Assembly (NCBI GenBank): GCA_028284265.1
Contig: JANQRZ010000014.1
Span: forward strand, 1 to 64,000
Source: Rhodothermales bacterium
Lineage (GTDB): Bacteria > Bacteroidota > Rhodothermia > Rhodothermales > JANQRZ01
Direction of reading: 5' to 3'
Length of the DNA: 64,000 nt
Shown in pieces: positions 34,237 through 43,280 of the stretch. The notes below the pieces were generated by a model. That model worked only from the letters and a program-made list of their open reading frames with translations, did not search any database and had not been told where the DNA came from. The position numbers were made by a program, and so were the translations under genes. The stretch's first letter is position 1. Every line of letters starts with the position of its first letter.

Positions 34237-34449
34237 TCAACCGGCGTTGGTGACCTCTTGGGCCTGGAGGCCCTTGCGGCCCTCGCCGACGACGAACTCG
34301 ACCTTCTGCCCCTCGTCGAGGGTGCGATAGCCGTCCATCTTGATCTCGCTGTAGTGAACGAAAATGTCGCCGCCGGACTCGCGCTCGATGAAGCCAAAGC
34401 CCTTGTCAGCGTTGAACCACTTGACCGTGCCGGTCTCGCGTTCTCCCAT
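34237..34449 (-). CDS. Cold-shock domain protein (CspA family)
   Basis: 70 aa. Single-stranded nucleic acid chaperone with the RNP1 KGFGFIE and RNP2 DIFVHYS motifs, VKWFN at the start, and [16 protein letters not shown] at the end. The ATG at 34449 gives the normal length; an upstream in-frame ATG at 34518 would add 23 residues that do not match the family. The long untranslated leader that follows, 34450 to about 34600, is typical of cold-shock genes. Convergent with corA. Confidence 0.95.
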   Translation of the reverse strand: MGERETGTVKWFNADKGFGFIERESGGDIFVHYSEIKMDGYRTLDEGQKVEFVVGEGRKGLQAQEVTNAG

Positions 34450-34567
34450 GGTAGTAATGCGTCTTGCGTGGTTGGATACGGGAGCAGAGGTACTTTCGAG
34501 GTCCGGCTTGCCGATCATGTGACCGAGGTGCTAGCGGAGATCGAACTATCTGCTTACGATGCTCGTG

Positions 34568-34584
34568 GCATCGGATGCCGATGC
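34568..34584 (-). promoter_or_regulatory. Hairpin in the cold-shock gene leader
   Basis: GCATCGG-ATG-CCGATGC, 7-bp perfect stem and 3-nt loop, about 120 nt upstream of the cold-shock ATG and 77 nt before thiE. A TTTG...TATGTTG arrangement on the minus strand (about 34596-34625) could be its promoter. No TPP riboswitch is visible for thiE. Confidence 0.3.
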
Positions 34585-34660
34585 ATCACCGGCAACATAG
34601 GCATTTTCTACCTACCAAACAAAGAATTCTGCCCGGCCACACAGTTAACGCTCATAACCT

Positions 34661-35287
34661 ATGCCCATCGGCCGCCTCCACGTCCTCACCGATTTCGTCT
34701 TCCAGCAGCGCTTTTCTCACGCCGACCTCGCCGCGCACGCCATCGCCGGAGGAGCCGACACGGTCCAGTTTCGCCAGAAAACAGGCCCCATCCGCGCCCG
34801 ACTCTACGAAGCCGAACGAACCGCTGCCGTCTGCCGCGAAGCGAATGCTCCTCTCCTCATCGACGACGACCTCACGCTCGCGCAGGCTGTTGATGCGGCG
34901 GGGGTGCATCTCGGTCAGGATGATTTGCCAGTAGCTGTGGCACGGCACATCCTCGGGCCGGACGCTATCATCGGCGCGACGGTGACGACGGTGAATCAAG
35001 CGCTTGACGCCGAGGGTGCGGGCGCGAGCTACCTCGGCTTCGGCCCTGTCTTCCCAACCCGTTCGAAGCGCAACCCGGCCTCGGTGAAAGGACTCGACGG
35101 CCTCCGTGCCGTGTGTGGGGCCGTGCAGATTCCGGTCATTGGTATCGCAGGCATGACACCGGAGCGGGTACCGTTCGTGCTCGACGCTGGAGCACACGGC
35201 ATCGCCGTGATGACCGCCATTACCACTGCCGACGATCCCGAAGCGGCGGCGGCAGTATTCCGTGCAGCGATAGAGTCAGCAGTATAA
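34661..35287 (+). CDS. thiE: Thiamine-phosphate synthase
   Basis: 208 aa. Joins HMP-pyrophosphate and THZ-phosphate to give thiamine phosphate. Conserved blocks: TVQFRQK, AQAVDAAGVHLGQDDLP, GFGPVFPTRSK and VIGIAGMTPE, in the order of the TIM-barrel ThiE family. Length normal. It lies alone; the other thiamine gene of the window, thiL, is 2.7 kb away on the other strand. A hairpin follows. Confidence 0.94.
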   Translation: MPIGRLHVLTDFVFQQRFSHADLAAHAIAGGADTVQFRQKTGPIRARLYEAERTAAVCREANAPLLIDDDLTLAQAVDAAGVHLGQDDLPVAVARHILGPDAIIGATVTTVNQALDAEGAGASYLGFGPVFPTRSKRNPASVKGLDGLRAVCGAVQIPVIGIAGMTPERVPFVLDAGAHGIAVMTAITTADDPEAAAAVFRAAIESAV

Positions 35288-35294
35288 ACAGAGA

Positions 35295-35322
35295 CGCCCG
35301 GCGGCTTACGGGCCACCGGGCG
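35295..35322. terminator. Terminator hairpin after thiE
   Basis: Stem CGCCCGGCGG / CCACCGGGCG with one mismatch and a loop of 8 nt, 7 bp after the thiE stop and 25 bp before the convergent atpC stop. Confidence 0.6.
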
Positions 35323-35347
35323 CTCGGGGTGATTGTTCGAGGGCTCG

Positions 35348-35764
35348 TTACCGACCTGCACCAACGCGACCCATCGCGAGGCGGGCGCGGTTACGGGCAC
35401 GCTCAAAGGCGGCTTCTGCTTCGGCGCGCTCCTCGGGCGACTGGCTCTCGCGGATGCGGTCGCGGGCACGCTCCTCGGCCTTCTTGGCGCGTTCGAGGTC
35501 AATCTCATCGACCGGTTCGGCACTCTCAGTAAGCATGATGACCCGGTTGCCGAGGACCTCAACGAACCCGCCGGAGGTCGCAAACTCGACCTTCTCCCCT
35601 GTCGTCGTCGTGATGGTCACGGGACCGACGCCGGTGACGGCGATCATCGGGGCGTGGTTGAGGAGCACCTCGAAGGACCCTTCCGTACCGGGGGCGCGAA
35701 AGCTCGTGGCTTCGCCCCGAAAGGCGTTGGTGTCCGGTGCAACAATCTCGACGTAGAGCGGCAT
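35348..35764 (-). CDS. atpC: F-type ATP synthase epsilon subunit
   Basis: 138 aa. Beta-sandwich N-terminal half (YVEIVAPD at the start, GSFEVLLNHAPMIA, GGFVEVLGNRVIMLTE) and an Arg/Glu-rich helical C-terminus. Part of the central stalk, F1; the C-terminal helices can inhibit hydrolysis. It is downstream of atpD as expected, but separated by 81 bp that contain an inverted repeat. Confidence 0.93.
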   Translation of the reverse strand: MPLYVEIVAPDTNAFRGEATSFRAPGTEGSFEVLLNHAPMIAVTGVGPVTITTTTGEKVEFATSGGFVEVLGNRVIMLTESAEPVDEIDLERAKKAEERARDRIRESQSPEERAEAEAAFERARNRARLAMGRVGAGR

Positions 35765-35775
35765 GGTTGGCTTTT

Positions 35776-35842
35776 AGCTTTTGGCTATTGGCTTTAGCTA
35801 TCAGCCCTCGGACGAACAGCCGAGAGCTAACAGCCAAGAGCT
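35776..35842. repeat. AGCTTTTGGC-type inverted repeat in the atpD-atpC gap
   Basis: Arms 35776-35793 (AGCTTTTGGCTATTGGCT) and 35825-35842 pair at 15 of 18 positions. The TTGGCTTTTAGC wording recurs within the left arm and again near 48291-48350. It could form a hairpin in the mRNA between atpD and atpC, which could attenuate or stabilise the messenger. Confidence 0.6.
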
Positions 35843-35845
35843 TCC

Positions 35846-37387
<1,542 letters not shown>

Positions 37388-37476
37388 CTAGAGGGACGAC
37401 GAAAGATACCGGCCCCAGTTGTGGACACGCGGTGGGGAACGGTCGAAGAAACGGGGAAATGGCAACGCTACGGATG

Positions 37477-37484
37477 TATGTTTG
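37477..37484 (+). promoter_or_regulatory. TAnnTTTG promoter box
   Basis: TATGTTTG matches exactly the -7 element of Bacteroidota-type promoters. It stands 84 nt before the lipoprotein ATG at 37568, in the divergent gap with atpD. A TTGACA overlaps at 37482. A clear -33 TTG is not seen. Confidence 0.4.
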
Positions 37485-37567
37485 ACAGACGAGGCACTCT
37501 GAAAAGACTTGCTGCCGCGTTGACTGACACCGAGTTTTACCTAGACCCACTAGACCTGTTTTCTTCT

Positions 37568-37948
37568 ATGCCCCATATCCTGCTCGCTGTAGGCTTCTTG
37601 CTCGCTGGCTGTTCGCTTTTCGGCGACGAACAGGAAGATCAACGAACCACGTCTGCACGCGCTACCGATGTGAGCGTATTCATTGTCGAAGGCCGTACTG
37701 TTCGCTTCGACTACGTCGGCTGGGTACCCGATCCATGCTGGGACTATGATCACCTCAACGTGGACCAACAGTCGTTCTCTGTCTTCGTAGACCTCCGCTA
37801 CCGTCGCGATGAATCTGCTATGTGCGCTGCCGTGGCAACGGCGGTCGAGCAGGAGATCAGCGTGCAGGTACCGACGGAAGGGATGTACACGTTCCGCTTC
37901 CCTTCTGGCCCAGACGAGACCTTGGATGTGGATGTCTTGGTCCCCTGA
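37568..37948 (+). CDS. Small lipoprotein of unknown function
   Basis: 126 aa. The ATG at 37568 opens the signal peptide MPHILLAVGFLLAGC, with lipobox LAGC and Cys 15. The mature part has several Cys (DPCWDYD, SAMCAAV) and ends in beta-strand-like EISVQVPTEGMYTFRF. I recognise no family. Convergent with thiL, 7 bp apart. Confidence 0.7.
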   Translation: MPHILLAVGFLLAGCSLFGDEQEDQRTTSARATDVSVFIVEGRTVRFDYVGWVPDPCWDYDHLNVDQQSFSVFVDLRYRRDESAMCAAVATAVEQEISVQVPTEGMYTFRFPSGPDETLDVDVLVP

Positions 37949-37955
37949 TTAGCCA

Positions 37956-38975
37956 CTAGAAGTGCCGAAAGCCCGTCGCCTCCAGCGGGAGCGTTGCGCC
38001 ATCGGGCATCCCGATCACAATGTCAGGCGAGGCCGTCACCGCCCCCACCACGGCGAAGCTGTCGCCGGGGAGTTTCTTGGCCTGGGCCTCGGGCAGTGCG
38101 AAGAGGAGTTCATAGTCCTCGCCGCCATAGAGCGCATAGGTCTCGGGCCGATCGTCGAAGCGCTCGGCGGCTTTGAAGGTCTGGGCGTGGACGGGCAGAA
38201 GCGCCGCTTCGAGTCGCGCCCCGACGCCGCTCGCGTGGCAGAGGTGGTGCACCTCCGAGGCGAGACCATCGGACAGGTCGATGAGCGCATGCGGCTGGAC
38301 ACCTGCCTCGCGCCACTGCTGAAGCCGGTCGAGGCGAGCGTGCGGCGCGAGTTGACGTTCGACGATGTAGCTCCACTGGCGAAGGTCCGGCTGCGCATCG
38401 TCTGTGGCGAAGGCATCTTTCTCGGCGAGCAGCACCTTGAGACCGGCTGCCGCGCTACCGAGGTCGCCGGTCACGCAAAGCAAGTCGCCGGGCTGCGCGC
38501 CGCTGCGGAGGATGACGGTGTCTTCGTCGGCCTCGCCGATCACCGTCACCGAAACCAGGAAGCGCTCGGACGCCGTGATGTCGCCACCGACGACCGTACA
38601 GCCGTACTGCTTGCAGGCATGGGCGATCCCGTCGTAGAGCGTCTCGACAGCCTCGACGAAGACGTTGTTCGGCAAACCGAGGGCGACCGTCGCCCAGCGC
38701 GGCGCAGCGTTCATCGCCACGACGTCGCTGACGTTGACCGCGATAGCCTTGGCACCGAGCAGGCCCATCGACATGAACGACCGGTCGAAGTGGACGCCTT
38801 CGACGAGCGTATCCGTCGTGACGACCTGCACACGCCCGTTGCCGATGCGAACCACCGCCGCGTCATCGCCGATGCCGTGGACAAGGTCGTCGGACGGTGC
38901 CGTGCCGAGCGCATCGCGGAGCCGGTCGATCAGGCCGAATTCGCCGACCTCGGAGATGGGGGTAAAGTCTGTCAT
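37956..38975 (-). CDS. thiL: Thiamine-monophosphate kinase
   Basis: 339 aa from ATG 38975. Phosphorylates TMP to thiamine diphosphate with ATP. GIGDDAAVV, NVSDVVAMNA, VGGDITASER and the SDGLASEVHHL block are the conserved motifs of the PurM/ThiL fold. ATG 38975 overlaps the flavin reductase stop by ATGA; an upstream in-frame start would read through an Arg-rich non-homologous stretch. Last gene of the hrcA operon. Confidence 0.94.
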   Translation of the reverse strand: MTDFTPISEVGEFGLIDRLRDALGTAPSDDLVHGIGDDAAVVRIGNGRVQVVTTDTLVEGVHFDRSFMSMGLLGAKAIAVNVSDVVAMNAAPRWATVALGLPNNVFVEAVETLYDGIAHACKQYGCTVVGGDITASERFLVSVTVIGEADEDTVILRSGAQPGDLLCVTGDLGSAAAGLKVLLAEKDAFATDDAQPDLRQWSYIVERQLAPHARLDRLQQWREAGVQPHALIDLSDGLASEVHHLCHASGVGARLEAALLPVHAQTFKAAERFDDRPETYALYGGEDYELLFALPEAQAKKLPGDSFAVVGAVTASPDIVIGMPDGATLPLEATGFRHF

Positions 38976-39529
38976 ACTTCGTCGCCGACGGCGCGGTAGG
39001 AGCGGGCGTAATAGAGAAGCGGTCCGGCGGCCTCTCCTCCATCGACGCGCAAGACGCGGCCGAGGAAGAGCGAGTGATCGCCTGCATCGTGAACGGCCCA
39101 CGGCTCGCAGTGCAGCACGCCGAACGTGCCACTCAGGATAGGCAGACCATCACCGTTTCGGGTGTGCGGCACGGTGGCGAACTGCGCCTCGTTCTCCACA
39201 TCAGGGATCGCGAAGTGTGTGGCAAGGTCAGCCTGCGCTTCGCCGAGGAGGTGGACGGCGAAGGTCTCGGCCTCACGAAGCACAGCGTGGAAAGCCGACG
39301 GCTTCTGGACGTTGAACGAGACCAGCGGCGGGTCGAGCGAGACGCTCGTGAACGAACCGATTGTCGCGCCTCGCGCCCTCCCCTTCGCTGCCGCCGTCAC
39401 AACGGTCACAGGCGAGGCCACGCGACGCATGACGGCGCGGAGCCGCTCGCCACCTACATCGTCGGTGTGCTCTTGGTAAAGCTCATCGACGGGCGCGGGA
39501 TCGTGATGGTGGGCGGCGGAGTCGGTCAC
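38972..39529 (-). CDS. Flavin reductase-like FMN-binding protein
   Basis: 185 aa from the GTG at 39529. Split-barrel FMN-binding fold: [13 protein letters not shown] at the start, [23 protein letters not shown] and [16 protein letters not shown], then HSLFLGRV. Family members reduce free FMN or FAD with NAD(P)H and supply flavin-dependent monooxygenases. The GTG overlaps the dnaJ stop (GTGA) and the stop overlaps thiL (ATGA), so translation of all three is coupled. ATG starts further in are possible. Confidence 0.82.
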   Translation of the reverse strand: MTDSAAHHHDPAPVDELYQEHTDDVGGERLRAVMRRVASPVTVVTAAAKGRARGATIGSFTSVSLDPPLVSFNVQKPSAFHAVLREAETFAVHLLGEAQADLATHFAIPDVENEAQFATVPHTRNGDGLPILSGTFGVLHCEPWAVHDAGDHSLFLGRVLRVDGGEAAGPLLYYARSYRAVGDEV

Positions 39530-40683
39530 GAGAATACGTCCTTGACTTTGCTGAAGAACGACTTTTTCTCTGGCTCCTCGTCCGGTTTGGGCTGGAACGA
39601 AGGCGCGTCCCGGAGCGCTTCGATGTGCTCGCGCTCTTCGGCCGAGAGCTTGGTCGGGGTCCACACTTGCACGGTGACGAGTTGGTCGCCGCGCCGCGCA
39701 CCGCCGAGTTCGGGGATGCCGCGCCCGCGCATTCGCAACACGCGCCCGCTCTGGATACCGGGGTCGATCTGAAGCCGGGCACGCCCTTTGAGCGTCGGCA
39801 CTTCGACCTCGGTACCGAGCGCGGCGTCGGGGAACGAGAGGTGGAGGTCGCAGCGCACGTCGAGGCCGTCGCGGGTGAGGTGGTCGTGCGGCGTCTCCTC
39901 GATCTCGACACGGAGATCACCGGGCGCTCCGCCACGACGGGCGGCATTGCCCGCACCGCGAATCGAGAGGAAATGCCCACCCCGGACGCCCGCCGGAATC
40001 TCGACGGTCGTGGTGTCCTCGCCTTTGACGCGCCCTTCGCCCTTGCAGTTCGAGCACGGATCGGTGACGACCTGTCCTTCGCCACCGCACGTTGGGCACG
40101 CAGCAACGTTGACGAACTGGCCGAAGAACGTGCTCGACACCTGCCGAACCTCGCCCGCGCCGTTACAGGTTGTGCAGGTCTGTACGCCAGACGCCCCGCC
40201 TTCAGCGCCGGTCGCATCGCACACCTCACAGGGCATGAACTTGCGGACCTTGATCTTCTTCTCGACGCCTTCGGCGATCTCTTCGAGCGTGAGCGCAAGC
40301 CGAACCCGGAGGTCCGAGCCGGTGCGCCGACGCGGGCCGCGTCCGCCGAACCCACCGGCACCCGCCCCACCGAAAATGTCGGAGAAGGCGCTGAAGATGT
40401 CCGAGATGTCCTGGAAACCACCGGGCTGCCCGGCTCCGCCGTTGACACCCGCGTGGCCGAAGCGGTCGTAGCGCTGGCGCTTCTCTTGGTTGGAGAGCAC
40501 CTCGTAGGCCGCCGCCGCTTCCTTGAAGTTGGACTCGGCCTCGGCGTCGCCGGGGTTGCGGTCGGGGTGATACTGAAGCGCTTTCTTACGGTACGCCTTC
40601 TTGATCTCCTCGGCAGAGGCGGATCGCTCGACGCCCAGCACCTCGTAGTAATCCCGCATGGTTTGCTCGGTGGTTCCTGTCAT
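39526..40683 (-). CDS. dnaJ: Chaperone DnaJ
   Basis: 385 aa. J domain with the HPD tripeptide (QYHPDRN), a Gly/Phe-rich linker ([13 protein letters not shown] region), the zinc domain with [24 protein letters not shown] and CSNCKGEG, and two substrate-binding beta domains. The first zinc motif lacks one Gly (CEVCDATG). The start at 40683 adds eight residues before [10 protein letters not shown], which is the more usual start. Works with DnaK (not in the window) and GrpE. Confidence 0.97.
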   Translation of the reverse strand: MTGTTEQTMRDYYEVLGVERSASAEEIKKAYRKKALQYHPDRNPGDAEAESNFKEAAAAYEVLSNQEKRQRYDRFGHAGVNGGAGQPGGFQDISDIFSAFSDIFGGAGAGGFGGRGPRRRTGSDLRVRLALTLEEIAEGVEKKIKVRKFMPCEVCDATGAEGGASGVQTCTTCNGAGEVRQVSSTFFGQFVNVAACPTCGGEGQVVTDPCSNCKGEGRVKGEDTTTVEIPAGVRGGHFLSIRGAGNAARRGGAPGDLRVEIEETPHDHLTRDGLDVRCDLHLSFPDAALGTEVEVPTLKGRARLQIDPGIQSGRVLRMRGRGIPELGGARRGDQLVTVQVWTPTKLSAEEREHIEALRDAPSFQPKPDEEPEKKSFFSKVKDVFS

Positions 40684-40698
40684 GAAATCGAATGGTCG

Positions 40699-41280
40699 CT
40701 ACTGGGCCACGATGACGCGGGCATGGCGGAGCACGCGCTCGCCCATCCGGTATCCTTTCTGGATTTCTCCGACGACCGTTCCCGCCTCCGTGCCCTCGAC
40801 CGCCTGCTGCATCATGGCCTCGTGTAGGTGCTCGTCGAACGGCTCGCCGACAGCGGTGATCTCCTCGACGCCGAGACTCCGAAGCGTGTCCTCGAACTTC
40901 TTGTAGACGAGGTCCACGCCGGTCTTGAGCGCTTGGTAGGTCGGCCCGCCCTGCTCTTGTTCGGCGGCCTCTTCGGCGGCATCGAGCGAGCGGCGGAGAT
41001 CATCGAGTACGTCGAGGAGCGGGAGGATGACCTCGCCCCGACCGCGCGTGGCGGCTTGGCCTAGCTCGACCTCGGTACGGCGGCGGTAGTTCTGAAACTC
41101 GGCAGCGCGCCGGAGGAGCTGCTCTTCGAGTTGGCGCGTCTGCTCGCGGTGGCGTTCGAGTTCGGCTTCGATGGCATCGAGGCCATCCTCTGCCGGAGAT
41201 GCCGCCTCGGGCTGCTCGACTACGTTCGGGTCAAGCACCTCGTCTGTGTGCGGCGCGGTGTTCGTTTCGTTCTCGGTCAT
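40699..41280 (-). CDS. grpE: Nucleotide exchange factor GrpE
   Basis: 193 aa from ATG 41280 (MTENET); ATG 41289 is also possible. Acidic disordered N-terminus, then a long coiled coil (IEAELERHREQTRQLEEQ) and AEFQNYRRRTE, the beta domain with FDEHLHEAMMQQ, and YRMGERVLRHARVIVAQ at the end. Exchanges ADP on DnaK. Fifteen bases separate it from dnaJ. Confidence 0.97.
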   Translation of the reverse strand: MTENETNTAPHTDEVLDPNVVEQPEAASPAEDGLDAIEAELERHREQTRQLEEQLLRRAAEFQNYRRRTEVELGQAATRGRGEVILPLLDVLDDLRRSLDAAEEAAEQEQGGPTYQALKTGVDLVYKKFEDTLRSLGVEEITAVGEPFDEHLHEAMMQQAVEGTEAGTVVGEIQKGYRMGERVLRHARVIVAQ

Positions 41281-41312
41281 GCGTTTCAAACAGCGTTGCA
41301 GTCTGGAAGTAG

Positions 41313-42404
41313 TTAGGCGTCGGGCGCGGTGCCGCTCAAGAGACCGGCGAGGTATTCGACGAGCGTGACGGCGTAGGCGTAGTCCATCCGCTTCGGCCCG
41401 ATCACGCCAAGCGAGCCGGTGGTGTCGCCGAGGCGATACTGCGCCTTGACGACGGAAAAGGTTCCGCCGAACCGGTCGGCGAGACCTCCCTCTTGCCCGA
41501 TCTTCACGACGGCCCGTCCATTCGCGTCGAACGGCGCAGCGTCGGCTTCGAGGAGGTGAACGATCACGTCTTGGTTCTCCAGCAGTTCGATCACGCTCCG
41601 CACGTCCTCAGCGGCTTGAAACTCGGGCTGGGTCACGATCTGCTGCGCCCCGCCGACCTCGGCCTGCCGCTCGTCCGGCAACTCGGCGAAGAGGGTGGCA
41701 GCCTGATGGAGGACGAGGCGAACGACGCCCGTGCGGTCGCCCGAGTCGAGGTCGCGCATCCGCTCGGCGGCAGTGGCGCGGACTTCTTCGAGCGTCAGTC
41801 CGGCGAGACGTTCGTTCATCGCTTGCACCACGCGGTCTAGGTCAGATCGGCGCACCTCAGCGTCGAACTCGGCCATGATGGTCTTGACGAAACCACCCCG
41901 GACAGAGACGACGAACATCAGGCGGGACGACGAGAGTGGCACCACGTCGATTCGTTCCAGCACGCCGGTGGCGAGGCGTGGGCTGAGGACGACGCCCAGC
42001 AAGTTGGTGAACTGCCCGAGCAGCCGCGAGGTCTCGCGCATCAGCGACTCGACATCGCCGTAGAGTTGCTCCAACCCAGCACGGAGGAGCTGCTGCTCGA
42101 CAGGGGCGACGCCGGTGCGGTCCATCAACTCGTCCACGTAGGCGCGGTAGCCGAGGTCGGTCGGGACGCGCCCCGCCGACGTATGCGGATGGTCAAGGTA
42201 GCCGAGGCCTTCGAGCGTACTGAGTGTGTTGCGGATACTCGCCGAGGACAGGTCCACGACACCTTCGACGGCCAGCACTTTCGACCCGACCGGCGCTGCC
42301 GTCTGAATAAACCGGGTCACGACCGAGCGCAGGATCACCGCCTCGCGCTCGCCAAGAGGCGGGCGCTCGCGGTTCGTGCGTCGGTTGTCGGTTCGGTCTG
42401 CCAT
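41313..42404 (-). CDS. hrcA: Heat-inducible transcription repressor HrcA
   Basis: 363 aa. N-terminal winged helix (SSASIRNTLSTLEGLGYLDHP, motif part given), followed by SAGRVPTDLGYRAYVD and the GAF-like sensor domain. The C-terminal YAYAVTLVEYLAGLL fits. The family binds CIRCE inverted repeats and represses heat-shock genes. No CIRCE element is visible in front of this operon. First gene of the hrcA-grpE-dnaJ-flavin reductase-thiL operon. Confidence 0.96.
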   Translation of the reverse strand: MADRTDNRRTNRERPPLGEREAVILRSVVTRFIQTAAPVGSKVLAVEGVVDLSSASIRNTLSTLEGLGYLDHPHTSAGRVPTDLGYRAYVDELMDRTGVAPVEQQLLRAGLEQLYGDVESLMRETSRLLGQFTNLLGVVLSPRLATGVLERIDVVPLSSSRLMFVVSVRGGFVKTIMAEFDAEVRRSDLDRVVQAMNERLAGLTLEEVRATAAERMRDLDSGDRTGVVRLVLHQAATLFAELPDERQAEVGGAQQIVTQPEFQAAEDVRSVIELLENQDVIVHLLEADAAPFDANGRAVVKIGQEGGLADRFGGTFSVVKAQYRLGDTTGSLGVIGPKRMDYAYAVTLVEYLAGLLSGTAPDA

Positions 42405-42501
42405 CGGGGGCGTTGGCGCGGTAGAAGCGCTCTCTGATACCGGCCTTGGGGCCGTGTGTTCAGCCCGGCGAGGTGTGTTTTTTATGGAGCCGAGCAGAGG
42501 A

Positions 42502-42522
42502 AACAGGGGGTCTTACCCTGTT
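42502..42522. promoter_or_regulatory. AACAGGG-N7-CCCTGTT inverted repeat upstream of hrcA
   Basis: Perfect 7-bp arms 42502-42508 and 42516-42522, spaced by 7 bp, about 98 bp before the hrcA ATG. It could be an operator for the heat-shock operon or the end of the transcript from the upstream DUF2231 gene. It does not match the CIRCE sequence. Confidence 0.35.
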
Positions 42523-42540
42523 GCGAGTCTATCAGGATTC

Positions 42541-42662
42541 GTCATCCCGAGCAGAGTCGAGGGATCTTTCCGGGGAATACGGTTTGCAGTCTGGCAGTGC
42601 CGTGCCCGAAGAGATCTCTCCACTCGCTGCGACACGCTGTGTCTTCGCTCGGTCGAGATGAC
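42541..42662. repeat. Dispersed inverted repeat, GTCATCCCGAGC family
   Basis: Ends GTCATCCCGAGCAGAGTCGA (42541) and GCTCGGTCGAGATGAC (42662). The copy at 47871-47976 has the same two end sequences in the opposite orientation, and both contain a GAGATCTCT-type interior. Fills the gap between hrcA and the DUF2231 gene together with the inverted repeat at 42502. Confidence 0.8.
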
Positions 42663-42695
42663 AAGATGGCGAGAGTTGCAACAAAGCGAGGTTTC

Positions 42696-43145
42696 TCAGC
42701 CCGGAATACCCCATACCATCTGCCCGCCGAGGTGCCCCGTCATCGCCACGAGCACCGCCGCTGCAACCGCCAAGATCGCCACCGCGATACGCAGTGCGAT
42801 AGGGTCCGACTCGGTCCGCCCCGTGCGCCATCGCCAGACCGTCGTTCCGACCAGCAAGACCAGCACGGCAGCGCTGACCCACAGGGTCCACTCACCCAAG
42901 TCCTCGTGCCGCCCGACGAGCGCTTCCACCACCGGCTCACCCTCGACCGCTTCTTCCAGCGTCTCCCCCGTCCATACCGCCGCCCACGCCCCAACCGTCC
43001 CGGCCGCGAAAGCGAGGAGCGCTACGCCCCGCCAGAACGCCCGTCCGAGCACGCCATAAACCACCGCCGCCGCCGCGCCGAAAAGTAGTAGCGCAATCGG
43101 AAAATGCACGACGACGGGGTGCCAGTAGGGAATCGTGAGGTCCAT
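42696..43145 (-). CDS. DUF2231 integral membrane protein
   Basis: 149 aa from ATG 43145. Starts MDLTIPYWHPVVVHFPIALL, the conserved HPxxVHFP motif of DUF2231. Four hydrophobic helices (about 13-33, 38-58, 85-105, 117-140). The conserved His residues could bind heme or metal; family function is not established. The leader carries four TCTGCCC repeats. An open frame continues upstream, but it is antisense to sppA and not coding. Confidence 0.82.
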   Translation of the reverse strand: MDLTIPYWHPVVVHFPIALLLFGAAAAVVYGVLGRAFWRGVALLAFAAGTVGAWAAVWTGETLEEAVEGEPVVEALVGRHEDLGEWTLWVSAAVLVLLVGTTVWRWRTGRTESDPIALRIAVAILAVAAAVLVAMTGHLGGQMVWGIPG

Positions 43146-43154
43146 GTGGTTCCG

Positions 43155-43182
43155 AGGGCAGAGGGCAGAGGGCAGAGGGCAG
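43155..43182 (-). repeat. Four-copy 7-bp tandem repeat (TCTGCCC) in a leader
   Basis: GGGCAGA repeated four times exactly on the plus strand, that is TCTGCCC in the direction of the DUF2231 gene, ending 10 nt before its ATG. A related CCTCTGCCTTCTGC tract lies at the same place before the FHA gene at 21088. The repeat replaces any visible Shine-Dalgarno and, at this copy number, could vary in length by slippage. Confidence 0.75.
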
Positions 43183-43280
43183 AAATTAACGGTCGCACTA
43201 ACTTGAAGGAGTTTGCTTGACTCCCTCCATTCCCAGACGCCCGTAGCTTCCGCCGTCTCCCTTTTCGCCTCGCACTCTCC

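Noticed and set aside
34450-34660. TPP riboswitch upstream of thiE
   Set aside because: The CTGAGA and ACCTGA-type conserved stretches are absent; only a short hairpin of the cold-shock leader is seen.
35767-35842. CRISPR-like array in the atpD-atpC gap
   Set aside because: The repeated TTGGCTTTTAGC wording is irregular, without equal spacers; it is an inverted repeat.
42405-42540. CIRCE element for HrcA
   Set aside because: Looked for TTAGCACTC-N9-GAGTGCTAA or a near match in the hrcA upstream region; none present.
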